From: JANLQX01 sp043775075
GTDB taxonomy: Bacteria; Actinomycetota; Acidimicrobiia; Acidimicrobiales; JANYDT01
Length of the DNA stretch: 40,926 nt
NCBI GenBank assembly: GCA_043775075.1
Contig: JAYVSS010000224.1
Coordinates: 1-40,926, forward strand
Direction of reading: 5' to 3'
Shown here: positions 7,404-14,899 of the stretch, piece after piece
Numbering within the stretch: position 1 is the first letter of the stretch
How the letters are laid out: the number at the start of each line of letters is the position of its first letter
Made by a program: the position numbers and the translations under genes
The notes under the pieces: generated by a model
What the model was told of the DNA's origin: nothing
What the model saw: the letters and a program-made list of their open reading frames with translations, nothing else
The model's database searches: none

Positions 7404-8807
7404 ATGAGACTCACTGCCCTAATGCGTCGACGGTTGTCCGTCCACGTCGGTGAAGTTCTTGGCGTTGGCGCGGGCACTGCCGTCGTGGTTTGGGCGATCG
7501 GGCGGGGCGCGGCTATTCGTCGAAATCCCGACGTCAAGCTCGAAGCGGCACCACTGGTTGGACATTGGGACTGGGCGCCCACGGTCCGTATTGTGCCGGC
7601 GGTCTTCGTCGGCGTCCTTGCCGTGATGCTGACCACCGCCGCGGCGCGTCGCTTCTCCGCTCGGGTCGTTTTGGCCACGGTCGGAATGCTCAGCGCGCTC
7701 TGGACCGTTTTCCTGGCCTGGTCGCAGGGCACGACCGTCATGATCGATCCGGTCGTCCATCCGAGCGAGTACTGGTCCCGGCTGCCACAACTACCTCCTG
7801 CCGCCCGACTGTTGCGGGTGTGGGCCGACCCGCTGTGGATGCGCAATCAGCCGGTTCATATCAAGGGTCACCCACCGGGATACGTCTTGCTTCTCAAGGC
7901 CATGACCCACGTCGGTCTGGGCAGCAAATGGGCGGTCGCGGTTCTGAGCTGGGCCTGCGCGGGCGGTGTGGCCGTGGCCGTGGTGGTGGCCGTTCATCTG
8001 CTCATTCCCCGGTCATCAGAGTCGCGCGGGAAGTCGACCGTTCCCGGAGTTGTGCCCCAACAGACGGCAGCGTGGCGCGTTGTTGCCCCCTTTGCTGTCG
8101 TCGCTCCCTACGCCGTGTGGATGGGCACCTCGGCCGATGCCGTGTTCAGTTTGGGGGGAGCGGGGGGAGTGGTCGCCGTTCTCGCCGCCCTGAGGATGCG
8201 TCGGTCGAAACACACGGTGATCGCCGCCGCCGGTGGGGGTCTGCTGCTCGGCCTCGCCCTCTTTCTTTCCTACGGCATGGTGACGTTTCTCGCTGTCCCG
8301 GCCATGGCGGTGCTGTTTCTCCACGGCCCGACGGCGCGCCGCCGCGTTCTGGTGGCGCTCAGCGTGGGCGCCGGGATCGTCATCGTGTTCACGGCGTTCG
8401 CGTTGGCCCACTTCTCGTGGTTTGCCGGACTCAAAACGACCCGCGCGTTCTACTGGAAGGGCACGGCTCAATTTCGTCCGTGGGCATACTTCTTCGTTTC
8501 CAACCTCGCGGTGGTGGTCATTGCCACCGGCCCGGCGATCGTCGCCGGTGCCGGGCGACTTATCGCTCGACATCGGAGGCCCGGCCAGATTTGGCTGCTC
8601 GCGCTCGGCGCGGTAATCGCCATTACGGCGGCCAACATTTCACAATTATCCAAGGGCGAGACGGAGCGAATTTGGCTGCCGTTTTTCGTTTTTCTCGTCC
8701 CGCTGGCGGTCGTGGGCGAACCCTCGATCGGCCGCCAGCGGTTTTGGCTCGCTACCCAGATCTGCCTCACGCTGGTACTGCAGATGGGCCTGACGTCGAA
8801 GTGGTGA
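7404..8807 (+). CDS. Polytopic membrane protein, probable GT-C-type glycosyltransferase
   Basis: Integral membrane protein of 467 residues with about ten or eleven hydrophobic segments. After two N-terminal segments comes a polar stretch, about residues 110-160, containing HPSEYW and HIKGHPPGY (152-160), consistent with an extracytoplasmic catalytic loop. Polyprenol-phosphate-sugar-dependent GT-C enzymes of Actinobacteria have this layout, including the methylthioxylose/mannosyl type transferases of mycobacteria. That assignment is inference from topology and the loop, since no catalytic motif is decisive. It converges with the DoxX-like gene, 12 nt apart. Confidence 0.6.
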   Translation: MRLTALMRRRLSVHVGEVLGVGAGTAVVVWAIGRGAAIRRNPDVKLEAAPLVGHWDWAPTVRIVPAVFVGVLAVMLTTAAARRFSARVVLATVGMLSALWTVFLAWSQGTTVMIDPVVHPSEYWSRLPQLPPAARLLRVWADPLWMRNQPVHIKGHPPGYVLLLKAMTHVGLGSKWAVAVLSWACAGGVAVAVVVAVHLLIPRSSESRGKSTVPGVVPQQTAAWRVVAPFAVVAPYAVWMGTSADAVFSLGGAGGVVAVLAALRMRRSKHTVIAAAGGGLLLGLALFLSYGMVTFLAVPAMAVLFLHGPTARRRVLVALSVGAGIVIVFTAFALAHFSWFAGLKTTRAFYWKGTAQFRPWAYFFVSNLAVVVIATGPAIVAGAGRLIARHRRPGQIWLLALGAVIAITAANISQLSKGETERIWLPFFVFLVPLAVVGEPSIGRQRFWLATQICLTLVLQMGLTSKW

Positions 8808-8819
8808 ACAACGCCGGGT

Positions 8820-9746
8820 CTACGAAGTGGCGGCGACGGCGGGGGAGCGTCGAGCAAACACTCCGAGCACGGCGAAGGTGCCAACGCCAAGCGCTGCCCA
8901 GAACGCCATCGTGCCACCGGTGGCGCCGATGAACCCGCCCGTCCATCCCGATTTCCCGTCGCGCCACAGCACGATCACCAGGAATGCGAGCACGGCGAAC
9001 CCGGCGGCGCCGATCAACGAGAGGACGCGCTGACCCAAGATGGCCCCGGCGGCGATGGCGGCGCCCAAGGCGATCGTCAGAAGGGCCGACAGCGGGTTGA
9101 ACCACAGCACCTTCAGCTCACCGAACTTCCAGCCAAGCAGCGCGCCCTGTTTGGCGGTGAAATCGGTGGACCGGGCGACGAACAAGCCGAGGGCACCGAC
9201 CACGACGCCCACTGTCCCGAACACGATCTGCGCCCTCTGAGCGGCGGCGGGGCCGGCTCGGCGCACGCCGTCCACCCCCAGGTGCTGGCCCGCTGCGGCG
9301 GCGAACAGGAGGAGGTGAATGGCGAACATCAGGTAGTACGACCACGGCCATTCGTAGGCCTTGTCGTAGGTCAGCACGGACATGGCGATGGACACGCTGA
9401 GTCCGGCCCCGATCAGCGTGGCGATACGGGTGAAGTAACCGGTGAGGAGCAACACCGCCACGGTCGCCTCGGTGAGTAGCGTGAACCATCCGAACAAGCT
9501 GAACTGCTTAAGCACGACGTGTTCGGCGAACCATGAGTACGGCGGAAACACCGGATGGCGAACGGCGGAATCGACGTACTTAAACAGACCGTTGCCCTTG
9601 ACGCGACCGAAATCCCCGGGCCGTTTCCATTCCAGGTTGGCCAGCCACAGCAGGCCGACGACGACCCGCATGGCGCCGATGATCACCGGCCTCGCGCGGT
9701 CCTCGATCGAAGAAACGCGGGACGACACGGCGGAGGTGGCGGACAT
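8820..9746 (-). CDS. DoxX / TQO-small-subunit-like membrane protein
   Basis: Membrane protein of 308 residues with about seven hydrophobic segments. The N-terminal half follows the DoxX/DoxD pattern: a first helix with RVVVGLLWLANLEWK, then WFTLLTEATVAVLLLTGYFTR and a TYDKAYEWPWSYYLMF segment. DoxX-like proteins are linked to quinone redox or thiol homeostasis, but most are uncharacterised. The C-terminal third has additional helices and may be lineage-specific. The start is supported by a TAAGGT hexamer exactly 7 nt before the ATG. It follows the epimerase gene by 87 nt on the same strand but seems to have its own promoter. Confidence 0.75.
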   Translation of the reverse strand: MSATSAVSSRVSSIEDRARPVIIGAMRVVVGLLWLANLEWKRPGDFGRVKGNGLFKYVDSAVRHPVFPPYSWFAEHVVLKQFSLFGWFTLLTEATVAVLLLTGYFTRIATLIGAGLSVSIAMSVLTYDKAYEWPWSYYLMFAIHLLLFAAAAGQHLGVDGVRRAGPAAAQRAQIVFGTVGVVVGALGLFVARSTDFTAKQGALLGWKFGELKVLWFNPLSALLTIALGAAIAAGAILGQRVLSLIGAAGFAVLAFLVIVLWRDGKSGWTGGFIGATGGTMAFWAALGVGTFAVLGVFARRSPAVAATS

Positions 9747-9753
9747 GGCCTGG

Positions 9754-9759
9754 ACCTTA
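9754..9759 (-). promoter_or_regulatory. Candidate -10 box (TAAGGT) of leaderless DoxX-like gene
   Basis: On the minus strand TAAGGT is followed by 7 nt and the ATG (complement 9744-9746). No ribosome binding site is evident. Confidence 0.5.
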
Positions 9760-9833
9760 GGCCGCAGCCCCTACGCCGTGCCGGTTAGGTGCTCAGTTCA
9801 CACTCAGCGCCTTTCAGCCTCAGCGCCGCCTGG

Positions 9834-10949
9834 TCAGCGCATCACCGGCCGACGCAGCGTCGCGGTGGCGAACTCGGCCAGGCCATCGGCGAACGTGACG
9901 GTGGAACGGAACCCGAGGACGCGTTCGGCTCGCCCGGTGGCGGCAAACACGTGGCGGACATCGCCCAGCCGGAACCCGCCTGTGACCCGTGGCCACAGGG
10001 CATCAGCCGGCGTCGACCCGAACGCTCGGGCCAGTTCGTTGGCCATCTCGCCGACGGTACGCGACTGCGTCGACGCCACGTTGCACGCCACGAATGAACC
10101 CATCGCCAAGTCCGGCACAAAGAGCGCGGCCAGGTTGGCGGCGGCCACATCACGAACGTGGACGAAGTTGCGGCGCTGGTGACCATCCTCGGTGACGAGC
10201 GGTGCCCGGCCGTCCTCGAACGCTGATCGAAAGATGCTGGCGACCCCGGCGTAGGGCGTATTGCGGGGCATCCGTGGGCCGTAGACGTTGTGATAGCGGA
10301 GGGCGACCGCGGAGACGTGATGCTCGCGGGAAAATGGCGCCAGGAGATGTTCCTGATGCAACTTGGTGGCGGCGTAGACGTTGCGGGGATCGAGGGCGGC
10401 GTCCTCGGGCACTTCCTCACTCGTCAGATCGGCGCCGCACATTGGGCACGGCGGCTCGAATCGTCCCTTCGTCATATCGTCGGCTCGACGCGGTCCCGGC
10501 GCCACGATGCCGTGGGTCGCACATCGGTAGCGTCCCTCGCCGTAGACCACCATGCTCGACGCCAGCACGATGCGCCCGACAAAGTTTCGGTCGTGAAGGG
10601 CGCGTATTCCGACGGCCCAGCCGACGTCGTTCTGTCTCACGTAGTCGTCCACGTCGCCGAAGTCGACGCCGAGCCCTACCTTGCCGGCCTGATGACATAC
10701 GGCCGTGATCCCGTCGAGAGCCCCGGCCCACGCATCCGGATCCCGGCAGTCACCCCACCGGTACGTCGCCCCGGCGTTTAGGTAGTCAGGCTTCTCGGCG
10801 TGGGCCTGCGGGTCGAGGTTGTCGAGCACGGTTACGGCCACGCCGCCGGCGACCAACGCGTCAACAATGTGTGAACCGATGAACCCAGCTCCACCGGTGA
10901 CGAGCACATGGGCCCCGTGCATCGCCGGCGGGATTGGATGGTTGGTCAT
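9834..10949 (-). CDS. NAD-dependent epimerase/dehydratase with metal-site-like insertion (dTDP-L-rhamnose 4-epimerase-like)
   Basis: Extended SDR of 371 residues acting on nucleotide sugars. GGAGFIG at 19-25 binds NAD, ASSMVVYG at 130-137 holds the catalytic Ser, and Tyr192/Lys196 form YAATK. Between them sits an insertion not found in GalE-type enzymes: Cys143-x2-His146 and Cys168-x2-Cys171 (CPMC) with a Pro/Arg-rich spacer, which looks like a zinc site. From memory, proteins annotated as dTDP-L-rhamnose 4-epimerases carry a similar Cys insertion, hence the tentative substrate. It lies 40 nt after the DUF2064 transferase gene, suggesting a two-gene unit for making or attaching a sugar. Confidence 0.8.
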   Translation of the reverse strand: MTNHPIPPAMHGAHVLVTGGAGFIGSHIVDALVAGGVAVTVLDNLDPQAHAEKPDYLNAGATYRWGDCRDPDAWAGALDGITAVCHQAGKVGLGVDFGDVDDYVRQNDVGWAVGIRALHDRNFVGRIVLASSMVVYGEGRYRCATHGIVAPGPRRADDMTKGRFEPPCPMCGADLTSEEVPEDAALDPRNVYAATKLHQEHLLAPFSREHHVSAVALRYHNVYGPRMPRNTPYAGVASIFRSAFEDGRAPLVTEDGHQRRNFVHVRDVAAANLAALFVPDLAMGSFVACNVASTQSRTVGEMANELARAFGSTPADALWPRVTGGFRLGDVRHVFAATGRAERVLGFRSTVTFADGLAEFATATLRRPVMR

Positions 10950-10989
10950 TGACAGTGTCTATCCGGTGGATGAACGCTGGCGTGCTCGG

Positions 10990-11661
10990 TCATGGAGCGG
11001 AGGGATTGCGCCAGTACGCCGACATCGCCAGATGGGGATGGGCGCTGGCCACCGCTTCCACGTCGAAGAAGTGATCAATATCGCGTAAAGAATTGGTGGT
11101 CCGCACGCGCCATCCCATCGCCTCGAGTCGCTCCCGCTGGGCTGCGCCGGTCTCGTCGGTGCTCATCGGAACACCGTGGAACAGCGGCCCATACGTCGTC
11201 TCGTCCGTCGATCCATGCAGCTGACGGAGCGGACGCAGACCGATCAGCCAGTAGCCGCCGTCTTCGGCCGGCCCGATGACCGCGTCGCAATCGTCAGCTT
11301 CGAGGTGTGCGATGGCGTCGTCGATCATCGTCGGTGTGACCTGGGGGGTATCCATGGCAACGAGCACCATGGGGGCGCGGTAGTCAGCGTGGACACGGTC
11401 AAACGCATCGGCCAGGCGAACGTCGAGTCCGCCTGAACACTGCGGGATCGTCGCCAGGTCGGCGGGGATCCATGGGCTCGGATCTCCGTCGAACACGACC
11501 ACGACGGCCGTCGGCCGCGTGGCTTGACGGGCCGCGGTAATGGTGTCGTGCAATGCCGCGGCGGCCAGCCCGGCGGCGGCGGTGAGGGTCAGCGGCGGGC
11601 TCAGCCTCGTCTTCGCCAACCCCGCGAGGGGTGCCTTCGCCAGAATGATCACTACGGCCAT
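10990..11661 (-). CDS. DUF2064 / TIGR04282-type glycosyltransferase-like protein
   Basis: A 223-residue protein with a GT-A-like nucleotide-sugar fold. It starts MAVVIILAKAPLAGLAKTRL, the pyrophosphorylase-like KxPxxGxxKTRL motif of the family, has an MDTP motif in VLVAMDTPQV, and GPAEDGGYWLIGL, its most conserved segment. Family members are associated with arsenosugar clusters in cyanobacteria and with glycan loci elsewhere; biochemical roles are mostly unproven. The start was set at the ATG ending at 11661, with GCAGGTC just upstream; an earlier in-frame ATG would add seven residues. It is divergent from the AhpD-like gene and upstream of the epimerase in the same direction. Confidence 0.82.
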   Translation of the reverse strand: MAVVIILAKAPLAGLAKTRLSPPLTLTAAAGLAAAALHDTITAARQATRPTAVVVVFDGDPSPWIPADLATIPQCSGGLDVRLADAFDRVHADYRAPMVLVAMDTPQVTPTMIDDAIAHLEADDCDAVIGPAEDGGYWLIGLRPLRQLHGSTDETTYGPLFHGVPMSTDETGAAQRERLEAMGWRVRTTNSLRDIDHFFDVEAVASAHPHLAMSAYWRNPSAP

Positions 11662-11751
11662 GTGACCTGCGAGGTTACCCAACCCCCGACCGCTTGCCCG
11701 GAAACGCTCAGCCCGTCCTCAGGGCGATACCCAGGTCGTAGGGCCAATCGC

Positions 11752-11757
11752 TAGGGT
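11752..11757 (+). promoter_or_regulatory. Candidate -10 box (TAGGGT) of leaderless AhpD-like gene
   Basis: TAGGGT is followed by 7 nt and the ATG at 11765. An in-frame GTG at 11756 would overlap the hexamer, so the ATG is preferred. Confidence 0.55.
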
Positions 11758-11764
11758 GGTTCCC

Positions 11765-12337
11765 ATGTTGGTTCATGCCTTGGAGGCTGCCGAGGCCCCG
11801 CTTTTGATGCAGCCGTATTTTGCCGGAGGCGATCCCGGCCCGATTCTCGCCACGATGGCCAATGTGCCCGAACTGGCCGAAGTGGCGATGCCGTTTCTCG
11901 GCGCCGCGCTGGGCGCCTCGTCGGTCAATTTCCGCACCAAAGAAATCGTCATCGTGCGCACGTCGGCGCTGCTCGGTTGCCGGTACTGCATCGATAGTCA
12001 CACCACTGTTGCGCTGGATGCTGGCCTCAGCACCGAAGCCGTCCGCGTCCTTCGGGATGCCGAAGCCATGGCCCCCGCAGACGCCTTTGCCCCGGTCTTT
12101 CCCTCAACTCGCGAGCAAGCCCTCATCGGTTGGATTGATGCCGTGGCCTATGGCCGAGGGGCCATTGCTGAGACGGTGAACACCACGGTCAAAGCGAACT
12201 TCGCTGATCACGAAATCGTCGAAATCACTGTCCTTGTGGGCGCCACCATGTTGCTGAATCGCTACGCCACTGCGCTGCAGCTGCCGGTCGGCGCATCCAC
12301 GATCGAACGTCTCGCTCAAGAAGGATTTTCTGCATGA
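11765..12337 (+). CDS. AhpD-like / carboxymuconolactone decarboxylase family protein
   Basis: All-helical protein of 190 residues of the AhpD-like fold. The redox motif is complete: Glu60, Cys72-x2-Cys75-x3-His79 in GCRYCIDSH, as in alkylhydroperoxidase AhpD, where the cysteines reduce a peroxide-detoxifying partner. The family also includes proteins with unknown substrates, so peroxidase activity is inferred. The stop overlaps the start of the radical SAM gene in an ATGA, so the two proteins are made together and probably work in one pathway, perhaps with the AhpD-like protein protecting or re-reducing an oxygen-sensitive intermediate. Confidence 0.87.
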   Translation: MLVHALEAAEAPLLMQPYFAGGDPGPILATMANVPELAEVAMPFLGAALGASSVNFRTKEIVIVRTSALLGCRYCIDSHTTVALDAGLSTEAVRVLRDAEAMAPADAFAPVFPSTREQALIGWIDAVAYGRGAIAETVNTTVKANFADHEIVEITVLVGATMLLNRYATALQLPVGASTIERLAQEGFSA

Positions 12338-13164
12338 GTGCTGTTGCCGAAGCAATCGAATCGGGTGTTCTCGGTGAACGGGTGTGGTTCTACGCCAACT
12401 ATCACTGCAACCTCGAGTGCACGTACTGCCTCACCGAATCAGGGCCCAACGTTGACCGTCGTCTGCTGGATGGGGACTGGATGGTGGCCCGGGCCGAGGA
12501 GGCGAGGGAGCTCGGATTTCGTTCGCTCGGGGTAACGGGCGGCGAGCCGTTCATGGTGTCGTCGATGCCGTCCACCATCGCCCGGCTTTCGGAAATTCTG
12601 CCCACGGTCGTGCTTTCCAACGGCTCACTCTTTCATGGTCCTCGTCTCGAACGCGTGGTCGAAGCGCTCTCGGGGAAGAACGTGCACATACAGATCTCGC
12701 TCGATGCCCCAGACGCCATCGCCAACGACACGAAGCGCGGTGAGGAGAATTTTTCCGACGTTTGTTCGGCCATTCCTCGCCTCGTTGCTCGTGGGCTGAA
12801 CGTGCGTATCGCCACGACCACCGAAGACCTTAGCGACGCCGATCGCGACCGGTTGTGTGCCTTGCATCGCCAGTGGGGTGTTCCCGACGAAGATCACGTC
12901 GTTCGTCCCATCGTCGCCCGTGGTCGCGCCGCACTCGACGGCATCGGGGTGATTGCGACGCAAGCCGACCTCCCGCCGGAGTTGTGCATCACGTCCGAGG
13001 GGGCCTTCTGGAGTGCGTTTGGTCCCACGGTCCGCAACGGTCGAACCGACACCGACATGCTCGTGACCCGCGTCACCGAACCCCTCTTCCGTCCGGCCGA
13101 GGCGATGATCCGCGCCGCCGGTGGCCGCGTGGCCGGGGCCGACGCCACGCTCGGCATCAGATGA
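12334..13164 (+). CDS. Radical SAM protein
   Basis: Radical SAM enzyme of 276 residues. Cys25, Cys29 and Cys32 (CNLECTYC) bind the [4Fe-4S] cluster that cleaves SAM, and GGEP at 69-72 contacts the SAM amino group. The barrel strands continue through VVLSNGS and IQISLDAP. The C-terminal ~60 residues contain one further Cys (ELCITSEG) and lack a SPASM or twitch cluster pattern. It is therefore a minimal enzyme whose substrate cannot be read from the sequence. It is coupled by ATGA to the AhpD-like gene; AAGGA about 11 nt before the ATG may assist. A methyltransferase gene follows after 140-180 nt of hairpin-rich DNA. Confidence 0.9.
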   Translation: MSAVAEAIESGVLGERVWFYANYHCNLECTYCLTESGPNVDRRLLDGDWMVARAEEARELGFRSLGVTGGEPFMVSSMPSTIARLSEILPTVVLSNGSLFHGPRLERVVEALSGKNVHIQISLDAPDAIANDTKRGEENFSDVCSAIPRLVARGLNVRIATTTEDLSDADRDRLCALHRQWGVPDEDHVVRPIVARGRAALDGIGVIATQADLPPELCITSEGAFWSAFGPTVRNGRTDTDMLVTRVTEPLFRPAEAMIRAAGGRVAGADATLGIR

Positions 13165-13177
13165 GCGTGATCCGCTC

Positions 13178-13270
13178 GGGTCCGGTCGGACCCACGTATG
13201 TGTACGTAGCGACGAAACGGCATCGAATCTCTCGCTGAGCGAACGATGCCGACCCGGTCGGGTCGACCCG
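13178..13270. repeat. Run of inverted repeats after the radical SAM gene
   Basis: Three candidate stems: GGGTCCG (13178-13184) with CGGACCC (13187-13193); GGCATCG (13219-13225) with CGATGCC (13244-13250); CGACCCG (13250-13256) with CGGGTCG (13259-13265). The 12-bp perfect palindrome CGGGTCGACCCG (13259-13270) shares the last arm, so two structures are mutually exclusive. It could terminate or attenuate transcription into the methyltransferase gene. No T-tract is present. Confidence 0.6.
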
Positions 13271-13303
13271 TCGCCGACGTTGTAGAGGTTCGGACGACCG
13301 CCG

Positions 13304-14143
13304 TTGTGCGAGTGGTCCATCGGCGTGCTCTCGCCCGAGCCAACGGTGGTGAGCGCGCCGTCTGCGGCGAGTGGCGCGGCACGGTCGTACGAGCGTCACA
13401 TCGTGCCGTTTGCCCGCCCGTTCGCCCAATCAACGGTGCGCCTCGCTCTGGAGTCGCTTGCTGGCGCTGAGCGAGATCCCGTCGTGCTCGATCACGGGGC
13501 GGGGACTGGTTTGGTCAGCAACCTCGTGCTCGACGCTTGTCCTTCGGCGTGGATTGTCGCCCTTGATCCCAACGCCGAGTTGCTCGACGTGCTTCGCCCC
13601 CGTGCCCACTGCGAGTGCCTAGTCGGGACAGCGGCCGACCTCGCGGCGGGTGAGCGTTTTGATCTTGTCGTGAGCAATCTCGTGCTCCCTTTTTGTCCCG
13701 ACGCCGCCGGTGATTTGGGAGCCCTTCGAGAGGCGGCTCGCCCCGGAGCCGCCCTGGTGATCACCACCCTGGGAACAGCAGAGAGCGTCACCCCGTTTCA
13801 CCGCTTCTGGTCATCGGTTCAGGCCGTGGTCCCGGGTGCGTGGTCCCCAAAGCGCTATCCCCATCATCGTTTCGGTACGCGATCCGATTTCGTCGGCGCA
13901 GTGGAAGCCGGAGGGTGGGCGATAGAGGTGGTTCGGCCCGTTCGGGCGGTTCGCCGCATATCCGCAACTGGAGCGTGGGCCTGGCTATCGGCAGTGCTCC
14001 CCGTCGGCACTGGCGACAGTTATCGATCGCTCAGCGATGGCGAGCGAGCCGACGTGGAGCGCGACTTTCTTGGCCAATGGTCACGCGAGAACCGTTGGGT
14101 CAGCGAAGGCTGGACGATCGTTGCCCGCAACCAGTTACGGTAA
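13304..14143 (+). CDS. Class I SAM-dependent methyltransferase
   Basis: Soluble methyltransferase of up to 279 residues. Motif I is VLDHGAGTG at 61-69, followed by an acidic strand-2 end in VALDPNAELL, FDLVVSNLVL as motif post-II with the catalytic-pocket residues, and LREAARPGAALVITTLG. The fold resembles the UbiE/BioC type, but the substrate is unknown. The start is uncertain: GTG at 13304 is given; GTG at 13346 or 13349 would remove a poorly structured 14-15 residues and still leave RSYERHIVPFA intact. It stands on the same strand as the radical SAM gene and may modify the same product. It converges with glnR, 9 nt apart. Confidence 0.82.
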   Translation: MCEWSIGVLSPEPTVVSAPSAASGAARSYERHIVPFARPFAQSTVRLALESLAGAERDPVVLDHGAGTGLVSNLVLDACPSAWIVALDPNAELLDVLRPRAHCECLVGTAADLAAGERFDLVVSNLVLPFCPDAAGDLGALREAARPGAALVITTLGTAESVTPFHRFWSSVQAVVPGAWSPKRYPHHRFGTRSDFVGAVEAGGWAIEVVRPVRAVRRISATGAWAWLSAVLPVGTGDSYRSLSDGERADVERDFLGQWSRENRWVSEGWTIVARNQLR

Positions 14144-14152
14144 GTACGCCTA

Positions 14153-14848
14153 TTAGTTGCCCCAGCGGCCGGTGCCGAAGCGATAGCCAACGGAACGAAC
14201 GGTGTGAATGAGGTTGTGTTCGTCGCCGAGCTTGGCCCGCAGCCGACGGATGTGAACATCAACGGTGCGGGCCCCGCCGTAGTACTCGTACCCCCACACC
14301 CGTGAGAGCAACGTCTCGCGGGTAAAGACCTTGCCGGGATGGGTGGCGAGGAACTTGAGGAGTTCGTATTCCATGTAGGTCAGGTCAAGGGGCTTCTTCT
14401 CGATGGCCGCCTGATAGGTCTCCAGGTTCAGCACGAGCGGACCGTATTCAACGACCTCGGGTCGGCTGCCCTTGCCTGCTCGCCACAGGAGATGTCGTAT
14501 GCGCGCTTCTAGTTCGCGTGGATGAAAGGGGGACAGGCAGAAGTCGTCAAAGAGGTCTTCACGCAACTCCAGGTCGTTGAGCTGCGACCCGCTCACCAGG
14601 AGTAGTAACGGCTCCACCGGGACGTCTCGCTTGCGAAGGGCCCGGCATAAAGCCCAAGCGCCATCGGGGTCAACGTCTGCGGTGACGATGACGCCCGACC
14701 ATCCATCATCGGGCTCCAGACGCTCGGCGGTGGCTGGCGTGGACGCACTCACCCAGCGGTAGCCGGCGAGGTCGAGTGTCTGGACCAGTACCGCCGGTGG
14801 CGGGTCCGGATAGATGAGGATCGGGGGAAGGGCCATCGCTGTTCTCAT
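14153..14848 (-). CDS. glnR: GlnR-type orphan OmpR-family transcriptional regulator
   Basis: DNA-binding regulator of 231 residues, most like the actinobacterial nitrogen regulator GlnR. Residues 130-228 are an OmpR-type winged helix: YGPLVLNLETYQA, LDLTYMEYELLKFLATHPGKVFTR split by normal turns, and WGYEYYGGARTVDVHIRRLR with the recognition helix. The N-terminal receiver is degenerate: the usual switch Lys before Pro-Phe is Ser (LSPFHP at 105-110) and the acidic pocket is incomplete, as in GlnR, which works without phosphorylation. It lies 51 nt after glnA2 in the same direction, and glnII is divergent, so the context agrees. An alternative start is the ATG ending at 14836. No cognate kinase is nearby. 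Confidence 0.8.
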   Translation of the reverse strand: MRTAMALPPILIYPDPPPAVLVQTLDLAGYRWVSASTPATAERLEPDDGWSGVIVTADVDPDGAWALCRALRKRDVPVEPLLLLVSGSQLNDLELREDLFDDFCLSPFHPRELEARIRHLLWRAGKGSRPEVVEYGPLVLNLETYQAAIEKKPLDLTYMEYELLKFLATHPGKVFTRETLLSRVWGYEYYGGARTVDVHIRRLRAKLGDEHNLIHTVRSVGYRFGTGRWGN

Positions 14849-14899
14849 GTCAGACCGCCCGAGTCACAGTGCCGGTAGTTAGGACGTGGGATCCCCAAG

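Noticed and set aside
7490..8932. 480-codon frame overlapping the GT-C-like gene
   Set aside because: Arg/Gly-rich shadow; the other frame has regular membrane helices and ends at a convergent gene border.
9780..9835. Repeated CAGCGCC words between epimerase and DoxX-like genes
   Set aside because: Short, imperfect copies in GC-rich DNA with no symmetry or regular spacing.
10990..14143. Arsenosugar biosynthesis cluster
   Set aside because: The DUF2064, radical SAM and methyltransferase combination is reminiscent of it, but the radical SAM protein lacks the ArsS-type C-terminal domain and no ArsM cysteine pattern is evident in the methyltransferase.
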